From Ohtaekwangia sp035628875 (lineage in GTDB: Bacteria; Bacteroidota; Bacteroidia; Cytophagales; Cyclobacteriaceae), in assembly GCA_035628875.1 (NCBI GenBank), contig DASPIZ010000019.1:26048-90047 (forward strand): a stretch of DNA of 64,000 bases, given 5' to 3'. Shown here one piece after another: positions 26,125 through 35,570 of the stretch. The position numbers and the translations under genes are program-made. Position 1 is the first letter of the stretch. Every line of letters starts with the position of its first letter. The notes under the pieces are model-generated. The model was not told the origin of the DNA and ran no database searches. It saw only the letters and a program-made list of their open reading frames with translations.

Positions 26125-26841
26125 ATGGAGAGTCTTAAAAATAAAATTGTACTAATCACAGGTGGAACGAAGGGTATTGGTTATGGTATTGCTGAAGTGC
26201 TGATGAAACAAGGCGCCAAAGTTGCTATTACGAGTCGGTCAAAACAAGCTGCTGCCGACGCCGTAAAATCATTAAGTAACCTTGGTCTTGGTGAGGCGCT
26301 GGCAATAGAAGCCGATGTGCGCAATTCAAAAGCGCAACAGGTTGCCGTCGAAAATGTAATTAAAAAATGGGGCAAACTTGACGTATTGGTAGCCAATGCC
26401 GGTCTGGGATATTTTGAATCTGTTGAAACGCTAACAGACGAACAGTGGCAGGAAACAATTGATACAAATCTCACCGGTGTTTTCTATAGTGTTAAAGCTT
26501 CTATTCCTGCATTAAAGGAATCAAAAGGTTATATCATTACTATATCAAGTCTCGCTGGTACTAACTTTTTCGCTGGAGGATCCGCTTATAATGCCAGCAA
26601 GTTCGGACTCGTAGGTTTTAGTCAGGCCATCATGATGGATCTCCGAAATTTTGGTATCAAAGTTACCACGATCATGCCCGGCTCCGTAGCCACACACTTT
26701 AATGGAGCACATCCCGACAGCAGCGATGCGTGGAAGATTCAACCCGAAGATATTGGCCAGATGGTGGTTGACTTACTAAAAATGAATCCGCGCACGCTAC
26801 CCAGTAAAATAGAAGTGCGCCCAAGTATCCCGGGGAAATGA
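26125..26841 (+). CDS. Short-chain dehydrogenase/reductase (SDR)
   Basis: 238 residues; the ATG at 26125 is preferred to the TTG at 26119. Rossmann cofactor motif LITGGTKGIGYGIAE near the N-terminus, NAGLGYF, catalytic Ser in TISSLAG, and YNASK with the Tyr-Lys pair. After strand beta-2 the sequence SRSKQAA (Ser then Arg) suggests NADP(H) preference, by analogy with classical SDRs. It ends IEVRPSIPGK. Close in type to the 3-ketoacyl reductase or sorbitol-dehydrogenase-like classical SDRs; the substrate cannot be read. Stands alone, followed directly by a heptamer tract. Confidence 0.92.
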   Translation: MESLKNKIVLITGGTKGIGYGIAEVLMKQGAKVAITSRSKQAAADAVKSLSNLGLGEALAIEADVRNSKAQQVAVENVIKKWGKLDVLVANAGLGYFESVETLTDEQWQETIDTNLTGVFYSVKASIPALKESKGYIITISSLAGTNFFAGGSAYNASKFGLVGFSQAIMMDLRNFGIKVTTIMPGSVATHFNGAHPDSSDAWKIQPEDIGQMVVDLLKMNPRTLPSKIEVRPSIPGK

Positions 26842-26843
26842 AA

Positions 26844-26892
26844 ACTTGAAAGATTAGGAGATTAGAAATTGGAAGATTGGAGATTGGAAATG
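26844..26892 (+). repeat. 7-bp periodic tandem tract (GATTGGA type)
   Basis: Seven heptamers in register just after the SDR stop: ACTTGAA, AGATTAG, GAGATTA, GAAATTG, GAAGATT, GGAGATT, GGAAATG. A pyrimidine-rich, complementary-looking stretch (TTCAATC, CAATCTA) follows at about 26955-27000, so the two could fold back on each other. Confidence 0.75.
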
Positions 26893-27017
26893 CAATTTAG
26901 AATCATAACATCAATGTCATATTTCCTATCACGCTTATAATATTTTAATTTTTCAATCTTATAATCTTTCACTCCTTCAGTTTTAATTCTCAATCTATCT
27001 CTCAAGATCCCAACGCC

Positions 27018-29336
27018 ATGATCGCCTCTAAAGAGTTACAACAAAATCCAAATCTGTATGTCTTTCTTCCAATACTGTATACGGTATGGTCTGACTCCAT
27101 CCTAACGACGCATGAGATCAGCACACTGAAAGACATGATTCTCGAACAAGAATGGTTAAGTGAAGAAGAAAAAGAATTTCTCAATAAAAGACTTGATCCA
27201 GGTGCACATCCATCGCCGGATGAATTCAAACAATGGTTTAAGAAAATCCAACAAGTTATTGATACGGATGACATTCACAATCGTAATCGTCTTGCTGATA
27301 TCGGGGTGAAACTCGCGAGGGTCCACAACGGCGATGTACTCACCGAGAAATTGGTCCAGGCGCAGGCTTCATTACAGCAACTGGAAGAAAAGCTCGGCCT
27401 GATTCAAAACGAATCTGTTTTCAGATTTAAACCCGAACGGAGAAAAACCATTACACAAGAACAAACGACCCACCACCAATTTAATGTCGATGCATTAGCT
27501 GCTATACTGGATGGTGAACATGCTAAAATCATTCATGAAGTAAAGTCAGTTCTTTCCAGGCCTGCATTCACGTATGCACCATTGAGCACATCGTGTTCTG
27601 ATTATCGGGAACAAGTGTTGAAGTGGTGTCAGCTTCTTGCGAACGAAGGATATGGTGCAATGGCGTACCCAAAAGCATATGGCGGAAGCGATGATATGAG
27701 TGCTTATTTTGCCATCATGGAAACGCTCAGCTACCATGATCTTAGCATGGTTATCAAGTATGGTGTACAGTTCGGTCTCTTTGGCATGAGTGTATATTTT
27801 CTCGGAACAGAAAAGCACCATAAAAAATATTTGAAAGATATTGGTATGCTTACCCTGCCCGGATGTTTTGCAATGACAGAGACAGGTCACGGATCTAACG
27901 TACGTGGCATTGAGACAACGGCTACTTACCGACACGCAGATCGTTCTTTTATTATTCATACGCCACATCAAAATGCACAGAAGGAGTATATTGGTAATGC
28001 AGCATGCCATGGTGAAATGGCCACCGTATTCGCGAAGCTAATAATCGATGGAAAGGATTATGGTGTGAATGCCTTTCTTGTTCCTCTGCGTGATAAAACG
28101 AAAAAGTTGTTAGCGGGTGTTCATATTGAGGACTGCGGTATAAAAATGGGATTGAACGGCGTTGATAACGGAAAGATCATATTCAGTGAAGTAGTGATAC
28201 CTTATGATAACATGCTGGATCGCTTTGCGCAGGTTACAGAAGATGGTATTTTCACAAGTCCCATTACAAGCGATAATAAAAGATTCTTCACCATGTTGGG
28301 TACGCTTGTTGGTGGGCGTATAGGCATACCGAGATCCGGATTAAGTGCCTCGAAGTCTGGCATAGCCATCGCCATCCGTTATGGTGACAAGCGCAGGCAA
28401 TTTGGTCCTGAAGGCGGCGCAGAAGTTCCGATATTAAATTACCGGACACATCAACGCAGGTTGATTCCCCTGCTCGCAAACGCTTATGCCATCCATTTTT
28501 CCCTGCAGTACCTAACAAATCGGTTTCTCAATAGAAAAGATGAAGAAATGCAGGAAATTGAGGCACTCGCCGCCGGCCTGAAAGCTTTTGCCACATGGAA
28601 TACAACGGCCACCCTACAGGAATGTCGGGAATGCTGCGGAGGAAAAGGATATATGTCTGAAAACAGGATTGATGCCTTGAAAAATGATACCGATGTATTC
28701 ACTACGTTTGAAGGCGATAACACTGTGCTGATGCAACTGGTGGCCAAGAGCAGGCTTACTGAATTTAAACAGGAATTTGGCACGATGAATTTATTTAGCA
28801 TCATAAACTATGTGGCGGATCAGGCGAAAACTTCATTAACAGAAATGAATCCATTGATTGTGCGAAATACAGACGAAGCACATTTACTTGATTTCGAATT
28901 CCAGTTGAATGCTTTTAAATACAGGGAACGAAGTATTCTTGCATCAGCGGCCAGACGTTTGAAAAGGCATATTGATGAAGGGATGGATTCTTTTGATGCT
29001 TTCAATGTATGTCAGCATCACCTTGTACAAACAGGGCACGCATACATTGAACGCATTGTGCTTGAACAATTCATACTTCAGGTCGAGTCTACAAAGGACG
29101 AAGGATGTAAAAGAATACTAACGAAATTATGTCAGCTCTTTGCCCTTTCACAAATGGATCTAAACAAAGGGTGGTATCTGGAAAGCGGATATATGGAAGG
29201 TGTTAAAACCAAAGCAATCCGCAAACTTGTAAATCAGTTGTGTTGGGATATCCGTCAGGACGCGGTACCACTTGTGGATGCATTTAAGATTCCGGAAACT
29301 TGCCTTGCTGCGCCAATAGCATTTGATAACACCTAA
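27018..29336 (+). CDS. Acyl-CoA dehydrogenase/oxidase-like flavoprotein, long form
   Basis: 772 residues, longer than ordinary acyl-CoA dehydrogenases (about 380) and close to acyl-CoA oxidases. An unusual helical N-terminal region (1-120) contains a phrase resembling a terB-like or linker segment (FLPILYTVWSDSILTTHEIS). The flavin-binding middle shows CFAMTETGHGSNVRGIETTA and YIGNAACHGEMATVFA, both typical of oxidase-type members. The catalytic base is probably the Glu in FTTFEGDNTVLMQ, as in acyl-CoA oxidases. The C-terminal helical domain (about 580-772) also follows the oxidase layout. It should introduce the alpha-beta double bond into an acyl-CoA; whether electrons go to oxygen or to an electron carrier cannot be told. 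Monocistronic, with no other beta-oxidation genes nearby. Confidence 0.88.
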   Translation: MIASKELQQNPNLYVFLPILYTVWSDSILTTHEISTLKDMILEQEWLSEEEKEFLNKRLDPGAHPSPDEFKQWFKKIQQVIDTDDIHNRNRLADIGVKLARVHNGDVLTEKLVQAQASLQQLEEKLGLIQNESVFRFKPERRKTITQEQTTHHQFNVDALAAILDGEHAKIIHEVKSVLSRPAFTYAPLSTSCSDYREQVLKWCQLLANEGYGAMAYPKAYGGSDDMSAYFAIMETLSYHDLSMVIKYGVQFGLFGMSVYFLGTEKHHKKYLKDIGMLTLPGCFAMTETGHGSNVRGIETTATYRHADRSFIIHTPHQNAQKEYIGNAACHGEMATVFAKLIIDGKDYGVNAFLVPLRDKTKKLLAGVHIEDCGIKMGLNGVDNGKIIFSEVVIPYDNMLDRFAQVTEDGIFTSPITSDNKRFFTMLGTLVGGRIGIPRSGLSASKSGIAIAIRYGDKRRQFGPEGGAEVPILNYRTHQRRLIPLLANAYAIHFSLQYLTNRFLNRKDEEMQEIEALAAGLKAFATWNTTATLQECRECCGGKGYMSENRIDALKNDTDVFTTFEGDNTVLMQLVAKSRLTEFKQEFGTMNLFSIINYVADQAKTSLTEMNPLIVRNTDEAHLLDFEFQLNAFKYRERSILASAARRLKRHIDEGMDSFDAFNVCQHHLVQTGHAYIERIVLEQFILQVESTKDEGCKRILTKLCQLFALSQMDLNKGWYLESGYMEGVKTKAIRKLVNQLCWDIRQDAVPLVDAFKIPETCLAAPIAFDNT

Positions 29337-29541
29337 AAGACGGGCATTTAGCTTTTGATTTATGAAATCACTATTCGCTCTCAGTGTGCTACCGATGCGT
29401 TGATGCTACAACTTCCCGGGCGCTCATGGTCCATCTTATATTCATTAACGACGATGGGAATACGACCGCTATTAAATAGAATCCCAAAAGAACTTTGGTT
29501 CAAATGCGAATCCTAATTGGTAGGTTGGCAAAGTAAGAACA

Positions 29542-29979
29542 CTATCTTCTCACTGAGTTGGGATGTTTACAACGTTTCCAATACGTATACATCAGTTGGA
29601 GCGATTCTTCCATAGAAGTTACTGTTGAACCTTTTAGAAAAAATCCCTGCACAGTCATATCATAGGCAGCCTCGACATCGTCTGGACGTGCAGCGGTTGA
29701 AAGAAAGATAAAGGGAATGCTTTTCTTTCTCAAGTATTCATTTTCATTGATCTCCTTACGCAATTCCAGGCCATTCATTATCGGCATATTAATATCACTG
29801 ATGATAAGTAATATCTTGTCACTCGTTTGTTTTAGATAATCCAGTGCTTCTTTTCCGTTATTAAAAAAAAGCGGCGTGGAAATTCCAATTCGTTCAAAGA
29901 TACGTTCAATTAAGAATTGATCATCCAGGTCATCTTCGACTACAACGATATTTTCATCTTTGGTTTTGGAAATAATCAT
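29542..29979 (-). CDS. Single-domain response regulator
   Basis: 145 residues, a lone receiver domain. Acidic pocket VVEDDLDDQFLIERIF, phospho-accepting Asp in IISDINMPIMNG, Thr/Ser in IFLSTAARPDD, and Lys in GFFLKGST. It is of the Rcp1-like type with DDLDDQ, the kind often paired with phytochrome-type kinases. It lies 22 bp after the gene at 30002-30469 on the same strand. Its signal partner is unknown; the kinase at the left end of the window, whose own regulator is broken, is one formal candidate, but distance gives no support. Confidence 0.93.
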   Translation of the reverse strand: MIISKTKDENIVVVEDDLDDQFLIERIFERIGISTPLFFNNGKEALDYLKQTSDKILLIISDINMPIMNGLELRKEINENEYLRKKSIPFIFLSTAARPDDVEAAYDMTVQGFFLKGSTVTSMEESLQLMYTYWKRCKHPNSVRR

Positions 29980-30001
29980 AACTACCGGATACCGAATAAT
30001 G

Positions 30002-30469
30002 TTACTGGGCCAAACTTAATTTGTCGGCAAGCTTCTTATCTTCCATTGCATTGATCGTTGCCGCGGTGACCAGCCCGCCCAGTATATACCAGGCAATCGT
30101 CATTAACTTGGTGCGATCAGAATAATTTGTAGGCGAGTCATCAATCCCTGCGGCTTTCGGTAGAGAAACCGCACCAATGCCTGCGCCTAGGCCTAACAAC
30201 AATCCTTTTAATAATGTGGTGTTTTTGTCGTGGCTGCCCGCCAGTGCGTAATACAAGCTGTTGCTCACGAGGTCACCAGTTACCGCCACAGGAAACAATG
30301 TACGTACTAAAGGAGGTGCGGTCTTCGCGTTTTTAAAAATTTTGGCTACCGCATTCATCCCTAGTAAATCCAGCCTTGGTGCTTTTCTATCAAATTGTGC
30401 GACACCCTGGTTGATTAACGTAAGAGCACATGCGCCTGCAAGTCCCCCGATTGCATAAGATAATTTCAT
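30002..30469 (-). CDS. Small membrane protein, unknown function
   Basis: 155 residues with glycine- and alanine-rich hydrophobic stretches: YAIGGLAGACALTLINQG (about 5-22), a central segment LLLGLGAGIGAVSLPKAAGI (about 90-110) and IAWYILGGLVTAATINAM (about 125-142). The polar linker FDRKAPRLDLLGMNAV is distinctive. I recall related short membrane proteins in Bacteroidota but no name. It sits 22 bp ahead of the response regulator on the same strand, and divergent from the gene at 30570. Confidence 0.65.
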   Translation of the reverse strand: MKLSYAIGGLAGACALTLINQGVAQFDRKAPRLDLLGMNAVAKIFKNAKTAPPLVRTLFPVAVTGDLVSNSLYYALAGSHDKNTTLLKGLLLGLGAGIGAVSLPKAAGIDDSPTNYSDRTKLMTIAWYILGGLVTAATINAMEDKKLADKLSLAQ

Positions 30470-30569
30470 AGTGATTCCATTAATCTTTCTCTATTTTTAA
30501 AATTTGAATGCCAGCACGGCATAAACTGCCGGGCATTTGATTTTTTAAATCTTGATCAAACAAATAATT

Positions 30570-30824
30570 ATGGAAAGTTCGATCCTTCGCGCCATAGATG
30601 AGTTAATAGAACGGCATAAAAAAGAAAATCGCAATGAGGATCCGTTGTACATTATACTTTCTACGGATGAATCAAAGGCCGTAACAGAGGAAATCCGGAA
30701 AATTGAAAAATATCCTCCGGATCAAATCATCACATCATACCGTGATATCAAGATTGCACCTCATCCCTCCCTGTTAAATGGAAAACGTTATGTAAGCAAT
30801 GAACTTCCGGAGACCGGCTCATGA
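30570..30824 (+). CDS. Small soluble protein, unknown function
   Basis: 84 residues from the ATG at 30570; the TTG at 30552 is less likely. Acidic-basic alternating helices at the start (IDELIERHKKENRNED), then a short alpha/beta pattern (LYIILSTDESKAVTEEI, then YRDIKIAPHPSLLNGKRY). No family recognised. The layout looks like a small regulatory or adaptor protein, but no motif shows this. It is followed at 30874 by a heptamer tract. Confidence 0.55.
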   Translation: MESSILRAIDELIERHKKENRNEDPLYIILSTDESKAVTEEIRKIEKYPPDQIITSYRDIKIAPHPSLLNGKRYVSNELPETGS

Positions 30825-30873
30825 TTATACCTGGGCAAGACTGTGTAAAATTATAACCATTAGGTGGTTTATA

Positions 30874-30908
30874 GTTTAAGGTTCAAAGTTCATCGTGTAA
30901 GGCTCATC
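30874..30908 (+). repeat. 7-bp periodic tandem tract (GTTTAAG/GTTCAAA type)
   Basis: Five heptamers in register: GTTTAAG, GTTCAAA, GTTCATC, GTGTAAG, GCTCATC. A short related stretch (GTTAAAGTTAAAGTGTTCAAA) occurs about 100 bp further on, split here only for description. Confidence 0.8.
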
Positions 30909-31116
30909 ATGGGATAGACTGCATGTAAAAAAGTATTCGCTGCGCTTTATGCTATAAGTTACTGCAACTGCACTGGCTTTAGAACATTTAAGCGTACAGC
31001 TTTAACGGTTAAAGTTAAAGTGTTCAAAATACACTCCCTTTTTGAAACCCACTTGTAACTTAACGCCTGTAGCCAAAGCTTATCGAAAAACCCGACACTA
31101 CGGAAATCGAAAAAGT

Positions 31117-34100
31117 TTATTTAATCAACGGGAACGTTATAAAAAAAGTAGTTCCCTTCCCTATTGTGGTCTCAAACCAAATGTTTCCTTTCATCTGTTC
31201 AATTCCTTGTTTCGCTATGGCAAGTCCCAATCCTGATCCAGACTTTTTGGTTGTAAAATGTGGAATAAAAATATTTTCAGCTACATCCGGTTCTATGCCA
31301 CGTCCATTATCTTTGAACTGGATGAATGCCTTATCGTTCCGCTCTTCTACTTTAATGTGAACGAGCGCGGCTTCACCAGGAACGGCAGCCTGAAATGCAT
31401 TCAATATGATATTGGAAAACGTTCTTCCCAGCAGTTGATCATCCCCTTGAATATTGGCTACTTTCACAGTTGATTCGAATAAAAGCTGACCAGAATGACT
31501 ATGAAGGTCAATGATCCGTTTCAATAAGGCGATCAATTCCAGCGGTTTCATTACTGGCTCCGGCATTTTGGCAAAAGAACTGAATGAAGATGCAATTTCA
31601 TCCAGCGTGTTCACCTGACTTAACAATGAAGGAATGGCCTTTTGCATTTTATCCGTTACGTTATTCCCCGATTGAATTATTCTTTCGAGCTGCTGCAGCG
31701 TAAGCTTCATCGGTGTTAACGGATTTTTGATTTCATGTGCTACTTGTTGTGCAATTTCACGCCACGCACGTTCGCGCTGCGTTTGTTCAAGCTCAACTTT
31801 ACTTTCGCTCAACTTAAATAACATCTGATTATATTCTTTAACCATCAAACCAATTTCATCGTCGGTTTTCCAAACAAGGGGTTGATTTATTTTGGTAAGG
31901 GAAGTCCTGCGCAATGATTGTGTAATGAAGGTAAGTGGAAATGTAAGCCACTTTGTTACTACATACGATAATACAACGAGTGCTATAAAAATCAACGAAA
32001 AGATATTCAGTATGTTCGCCAGAATATTGATTTGCACTTTTTCAAGCGCATATAACGACTGAAAAAATGGTATTCCCAATATACCGATCAATTCGCCTGT
32101 AGTCGGTGCTTTAATTGCTGCATAGGCGGTATAATAATGCAGGTTGCCCGCGTATTCATCTTCAATAAAAAGATTTTCACCATTCCGAATTTTTTGCAGC
32201 GCTGATGCATTAATATAATTTGAAAATAAATTTGTTTCAAAGATTAGCGGCTGACTTGTTGCTGTTAGTAATCCGGAAGGACGATACACATTGGCATCAA
32301 GATTACCAAGTTGAGCAAGATTCGTCAATCGGTTCTCGAAGTTTACACGACGATCAAGCGTTAACCCGTTCCTGTTGTTTAATACAGTAGCAATTTGCTC
32401 ACTGAACTTTTTCGTCTTGCTCAGGTACTCATCATTGATTTGATTTAACGATGATCGCGTTGTTACCTGAAGCGTCATTATACTCACAATGACCAGTGGA
32501 AGAAAAAACGCCAGGTTTAAAAATAACTGAATTCGGGCCGAAAAATAAAGTTTACTTCCGCTCCAGTAATTTAACATAGCATGAAAGAAAATAAATACAA
32601 GAATGGCGACAAGACCAAGCACGAGAAAAAAAGAAAAATTAGACAGAATATGCGTAAAAGACTTTACCCGCGAAGAAACAACAGCAATCTTTCCCAACTC
32701 GTCTTCATCGGCTATGTGGTCGTATCCCGACCTTGAAATTCCTTCCGTATGGAGCGCTGGATTTCCGAACCACGCTTTATTGAACAGTCCTTCATAATTG
32801 AAGGATCCGGAACTGTAAGACAATTTATTATCCACATAAACGCCATAACTAATTTCCTGAGATCGGTAGAATTGTAAAAATCGGTTATCCACCAGTAGTT
32901 CGGGATAAACATTTTCGGGGATAACTTTTTTTAAGGACAACTCAATCACAATATGCCCTGCCGCTACATTGGACTTCAGCAGCGGAACTACGACCAGATA
33001 CTTTTGTGTAACATCCGCAGCCGGGCTACTCACATAATAAATACCTTCGTATGCTGTGCGATAGGAATCTTTGTTATACAGGTCAAGCAGTGATGATAAA
33101 TTAATGTCAGACCTTGCACTAATGTGATCGCCAGCCGCGTTGAAAATATAAATATCTACATCGTACTTGTTGAAATAATTCGAAAGGAAAACTTGTCTTA
33201 TCTTTTGGCGCACTGCATCCTTACTTAAAAACGGTGTATTGACTCTCGTTTGAATAAAAGCATCATTGGATATTTTTGAAGACAGTTCCCGTAGCAGGTA
33301 CTCTGCAAAGTAATCCCGTTCAATTAAAAAGTTCCTGGCGAAACGAAACTGATTATCGATTTTTTCGTCCCGGCTGAATTGATAGATTGCGAAAGAACCA
33401 TTGGCAGAAATGGATAATATAGTAACAAACAAATAGGTAAAGGTGGTAAAGCTCAACCGCTTTAAACTATTGTATAACTTTAACAGAGAAACAACAACGA
33501 TGTACAATAAGCCAAACAGCAACGATGAATAATATTGTTGATCTGAAAGATGATTAAGTGATGCAAACAATACGATCGCTACCAACAAAGAAAAGCTTAC
33601 GCGCTTTTTATTCTCGTCACCGATGAGCAGACGAATAAACGTGTGGGCAAAAAAGAAACAACATAGGCCTGCAATCAGAATAATCGCTGTGGCCACCAAT
33701 CTTAAATCATCAAACTGAAGCGATTCCGAAAGATCAAGAACAATGGTGGAGTTGTTGTATAATGTTTGAATCACCACAAACGGAAACAACATGGCAAACA
33801 AAACAAAAACACCGGCCAGTATAGAAAGTATCCAGTTGCCAAACGTGTTGCGATGGAAGTACTTTACTACGGAGAAATGGAAAAGGTATTTAAACAGATA
33901 AATACATACTACAAGCAGCGCAAGGACGTTGAGTAACAGATCACCCAGAGACGCATTCAGTGCAGAGGCTGCAAAAACCTGAGGATTAAAAAGATTACCT
34001 GGCAATAACGCCCCTGGGAAATCGCTGGATGTCATTAAAACCCGAAGGGCGGCTAATGTTCCTGCTAACACAACCAGCCCCAAGTCCGGACTTTTAAATT

Positions 34101-34761
34101 TTCTAATAACCCCAAATAAGAAGCCCAACAAAAAGACAAGAAAAAATAATGCGCTTACCAATGTAAATATTTTGGCGACGCCATGTACCTTCAATTCTCC
34201 CTCGCTAAAACCAATTTTAAAAGGACAGTTTTCTTCGATACACACAGGGATGCCGGATACCGCGCCAGGTTCAAAAATGTTGATATTGCCTGCAGGAAAA
34301 ATATCCAGATTCCATTCCGGCTTAAGATAATCATTGATAATGGGATACCTTTTAAACAGTGGAATAACTGCAACCAATATTTGCTTATCGTTCTTTATCC
34401 ACTTTCTTGCGAGGTAATCACTTCCGCCACTCTTGATTAGTTTAAGCGAATTTAAATCAGCGATTGATGCGGGACTCGGTATGAATTTATTATCAGACCA
34501 TGCAATTACGCTGTTGCCCTGAATTAAATAAAATGCGAAATTTTCATTGGCTGGTAATACAAGCAATTCGCGGGGATCGGAATGGGCTAATAACTGAGCC
34601 GCCTGAGCCTCTACTTCTTCAAGTTCTTCTTGCAAGTTAACGCCAATCTCCCTTGCAATTTTCTCCGGCGATGCCGGGCGTTGAAAAAAATAATTTCCGA
34701 CAAGACAGGCTGCCAGAAATATTACCGACAATAATGCATAAATCGTTGTGCGAGATTTCAA
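31117..34761 (-). CDS. NtrY-like multi-pass membrane histidine kinase
   Basis: 1214 residues. No ATG lies near the N-terminus; a TTG at 34761 is the likely start (KSRTTIYALL). One N-terminal membrane helix, a periplasmic region, a cluster of about seven membrane helices (about 200-430), a second extracytoplasmic sensor region, another helix near 735-755, a third extracytoplasmic region, a last helix, then a HAMP domain (WLTFPLTFITQSLRR...). The kinase core has VAHEIKNPLTPMKL with phospho-accepting His1009, N box SNIILNAFQAA, DNGRGI and SGSGLGLAIAKQGI. The HEIKNPLTPMKL box is typical of NtrY, the nitrogen-related kinase, but length and the seven-helix block are larger than classical NtrY. No NtrX-like regulator is adjacent. 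Probably senses an envelope or small-molecule signal. Confidence 0.9.
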   Translation of the reverse strand: MKSRTTIYALLSVIFLAACLVGNYFFQRPASPEKIAREIGVNLQEELEEVEAQAAQLLAHSDPRELLVLPANENFAFYLIQGNSVIAWSDNKFIPSPASIADLNSLKLIKSGGSDYLARKWIKNDKQILVAVIPLFKRYPIINDYLKPEWNLDIFPAGNINIFEPGAVSGIPVCIEENCPFKIGFSEGELKVHGVAKIFTLVSALFFLVFLLGFLFGVIRKFKSPDLGLVVLAGTLAALRVLMTSSDFPGALLPGNLFNPQVFAASALNASLGDLLLNVLALLVVCIYLFKYLFHFSVVKYFHRNTFGNWILSILAGVFVLFAMLFPFVVIQTLYNNSTIVLDLSESLQFDDLRLVATAIILIAGLCCFFFAHTFIRLLIGDENKKRVSFSLLVAIVLFASLNHLSDQQYYSSLLFGLLYIVVVSLLKLYNSLKRLSFTTFTYLFVTILSISANGSFAIYQFSRDEKIDNQFRFARNFLIERDYFAEYLLRELSSKISNDAFIQTRVNTPFLSKDAVRQKIRQVFLSNYFNKYDVDIYIFNAAGDHISARSDINLSSLLDLYNKDSYRTAYEGIYYVSSPAADVTQKYLVVVPLLKSNVAAGHIVIELSLKKVIPENVYPELLVDNRFLQFYRSQEISYGVYVDNKLSYSSGSFNYEGLFNKAWFGNPALHTEGISRSGYDHIADEDELGKIAVVSSRVKSFTHILSNFSFFLVLGLVAILVFIFFHAMLNYWSGSKLYFSARIQLFLNLAFFLPLVIVSIMTLQVTTRSSLNQINDEYLSKTKKFSEQIATVLNNRNGLTLDRRVNFENRLTNLAQLGNLDANVYRPSGLLTATSQPLIFETNLFSNYINASALQKIRNGENLFIEDEYAGNLHYYTAYAAIKAPTTGELIGILGIPFFQSLYALEKVQINILANILNIFSLIFIALVVLSYVVTKWLTFPLTFITQSLRRTSLTKINQPLVWKTDDEIGLMVKEYNQMLFKLSESKVELEQTQRERAWREIAQQVAHEIKNPLTPMKLTLQQLERIIQSGNNVTDKMQKAIPSLLSQVNTLDEIASSFSSFAKMPEPVMKPLELIALLKRIIDLHSHSGQLLFESTVKVANIQGDDQLLGRTFSNIILNAFQAAVPGEAALVHIKVEERNDKAFIQFKDNGRGIEPDVAENIFIPHFTTKKSGSGLGLAIAKQGIEQMKGNIWFETTIGKGTTFFITFPLIK

Positions 34762-34993
34762 CAGCGCAAAGTGTTTAGGACGTTGTTAAAGATACTCATT
34801 TAAAATATATCAGTGCCCGGTAAATTGGTTAAAAAGAACAATCTCTCCAGGGAATGAGTGGTTGCTGAAACTTCAAAGGCGAGTTTAGGCTGAGGCATAA
34901 CGATTATGTTTTCGAACCCCTCATCGACTTTCTATACCGCAAATCTTAAACGCCAAAACTCCAAAATTTCGGAAACCTTATCAACATCAAAAT

Positions 34994-35035
34994 CTCTGAA
35001 CTTTGAAATATGAAACCCTGAACTTTGAACTTTTG
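34994..35035 (-). repeat. 7-bp periodic tandem tract (CTTTGAA on plus strand)
   Basis: Plus-strand heptamers CTCTGAA, CTTTGAA, ATATGAA, ACCCTGA, ACTTTGA, ACTTTTG; the complement is the GTTCAAA/GTTCAGG type seen at 4584. Six units in register. Confidence 0.8.
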
Positions 35036-35067
35036 ATTTTCCTACGAGACGTTTCCCGTTTGATCGG

Positions 35068-35113
35068 ATCCTTCTGCATGCCTGCGTAGCACAGACGCAT
35101 CTGAATGACGGTA
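35068..35113 (+). repeat. Hairpin repeat element, copy 2
   Basis: Starts ATCCTTCTGCATGC and ends CGGTA; aligns with the complement of 4751-4797. It can form a short stem TGCGT/ACGCA with a 7-nt loop (35083-35099). Its orientation relative to the flanking TTGAAC-type heptamers is the same as in copy 1. Confidence 0.7.
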
Positions 35114-35198
35114 AAAAGAGGGAACAACTTATCCGTTTCCTACAAATTCTCAACGTCGAAACCTCAAACAATTTCGAAACATTGAACTTCTAACTCCA

Positions 35199-35570
35199 TC
35201 ATCCTTTGTATTTGAGTCCCCCAAACATGTAGAGGTAAATCACCCGGGAATAGCGAAAGTTTAACGGAGCCAATAAGATCATAATGGCGATGACTGATAT
35301 GATATACACCCACTGGTCGGGATTACCGAGCGCGTAATATAGAATAGCACTAACAACGATAAGGCACGCTACTGTGATTCCATAACTCACATACATAGCA
35401 CCTTGATAAAACCCGGGTTCCGGTTGAAGGCGCACACCACAATGCGGGCAAAACTCGTTCATTAAATAAAATTTGCGGAGATTGGCCGCTGAGGATATAA
35501 ACATGTTACCTTCTCTGCATCGTGGACACTTACTTTGCAGCAAGGCTCCTACGTAAGTCGTTTTTTGCAT
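35199..35570 (-). CDS. DUF983 family membrane protein with zinc-ribbon-like cysteines
   Basis: 123 residues. An N-terminal CPRCREGNMF and a CPHCGVRL about 30 residues on form two Cys-x-x-Cys pairs that probably bind zinc, followed by EPGFYQGAMYVSYG and two membrane helices. This is the DUF983 pattern, often encoded beside cytochrome oxidase genes; an assembly role is inferred from that context only. It is the last gene of the respiratory operon here. Its start overlaps the end of the preceding gene by 41 bp, suggesting coupled translation. Confidence 0.88.
   Translation of the reverse strand: MQKTTYVGALLQSKCPRCREGNMFISSAANLRKFYLMNEFCPHCGVRLQPEPGFYQGAMYVSYGITVACLIVVSAILYYALGNPDQWVYIISVIAIMILLAPLNFRYSRVIYLYMFGGLKYKG

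Larger units (their letters stand above)
34762..35198. other. 437-bp gene-free spacer with repeat tracts and hairpin element copy 2
   Basis: Between the NtrY-like start and the DUF983 end, both on the minus strand. It contains heptamer tracts on both sides (about 34994-35035 and about 35150-35190, the second more degenerate) and the hairpin element at 35068-35113. No gene is credible; the open frame crossing it merely reads the repeats. Confidence 0.65.

Noticed and set aside
27546..28010. 154-codon minus-strand frame inside the acyl-CoA dehydrogenase gene
   Set aside because: Antisense shadow; cysteine- and arginine-rich with no domain pattern.
34932..35171. 79-codon minus-strand frame in the spacer between the NtrY-like and DUF983 genes
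   Set aside because: It translates the repeat tracts and the hairpin element.
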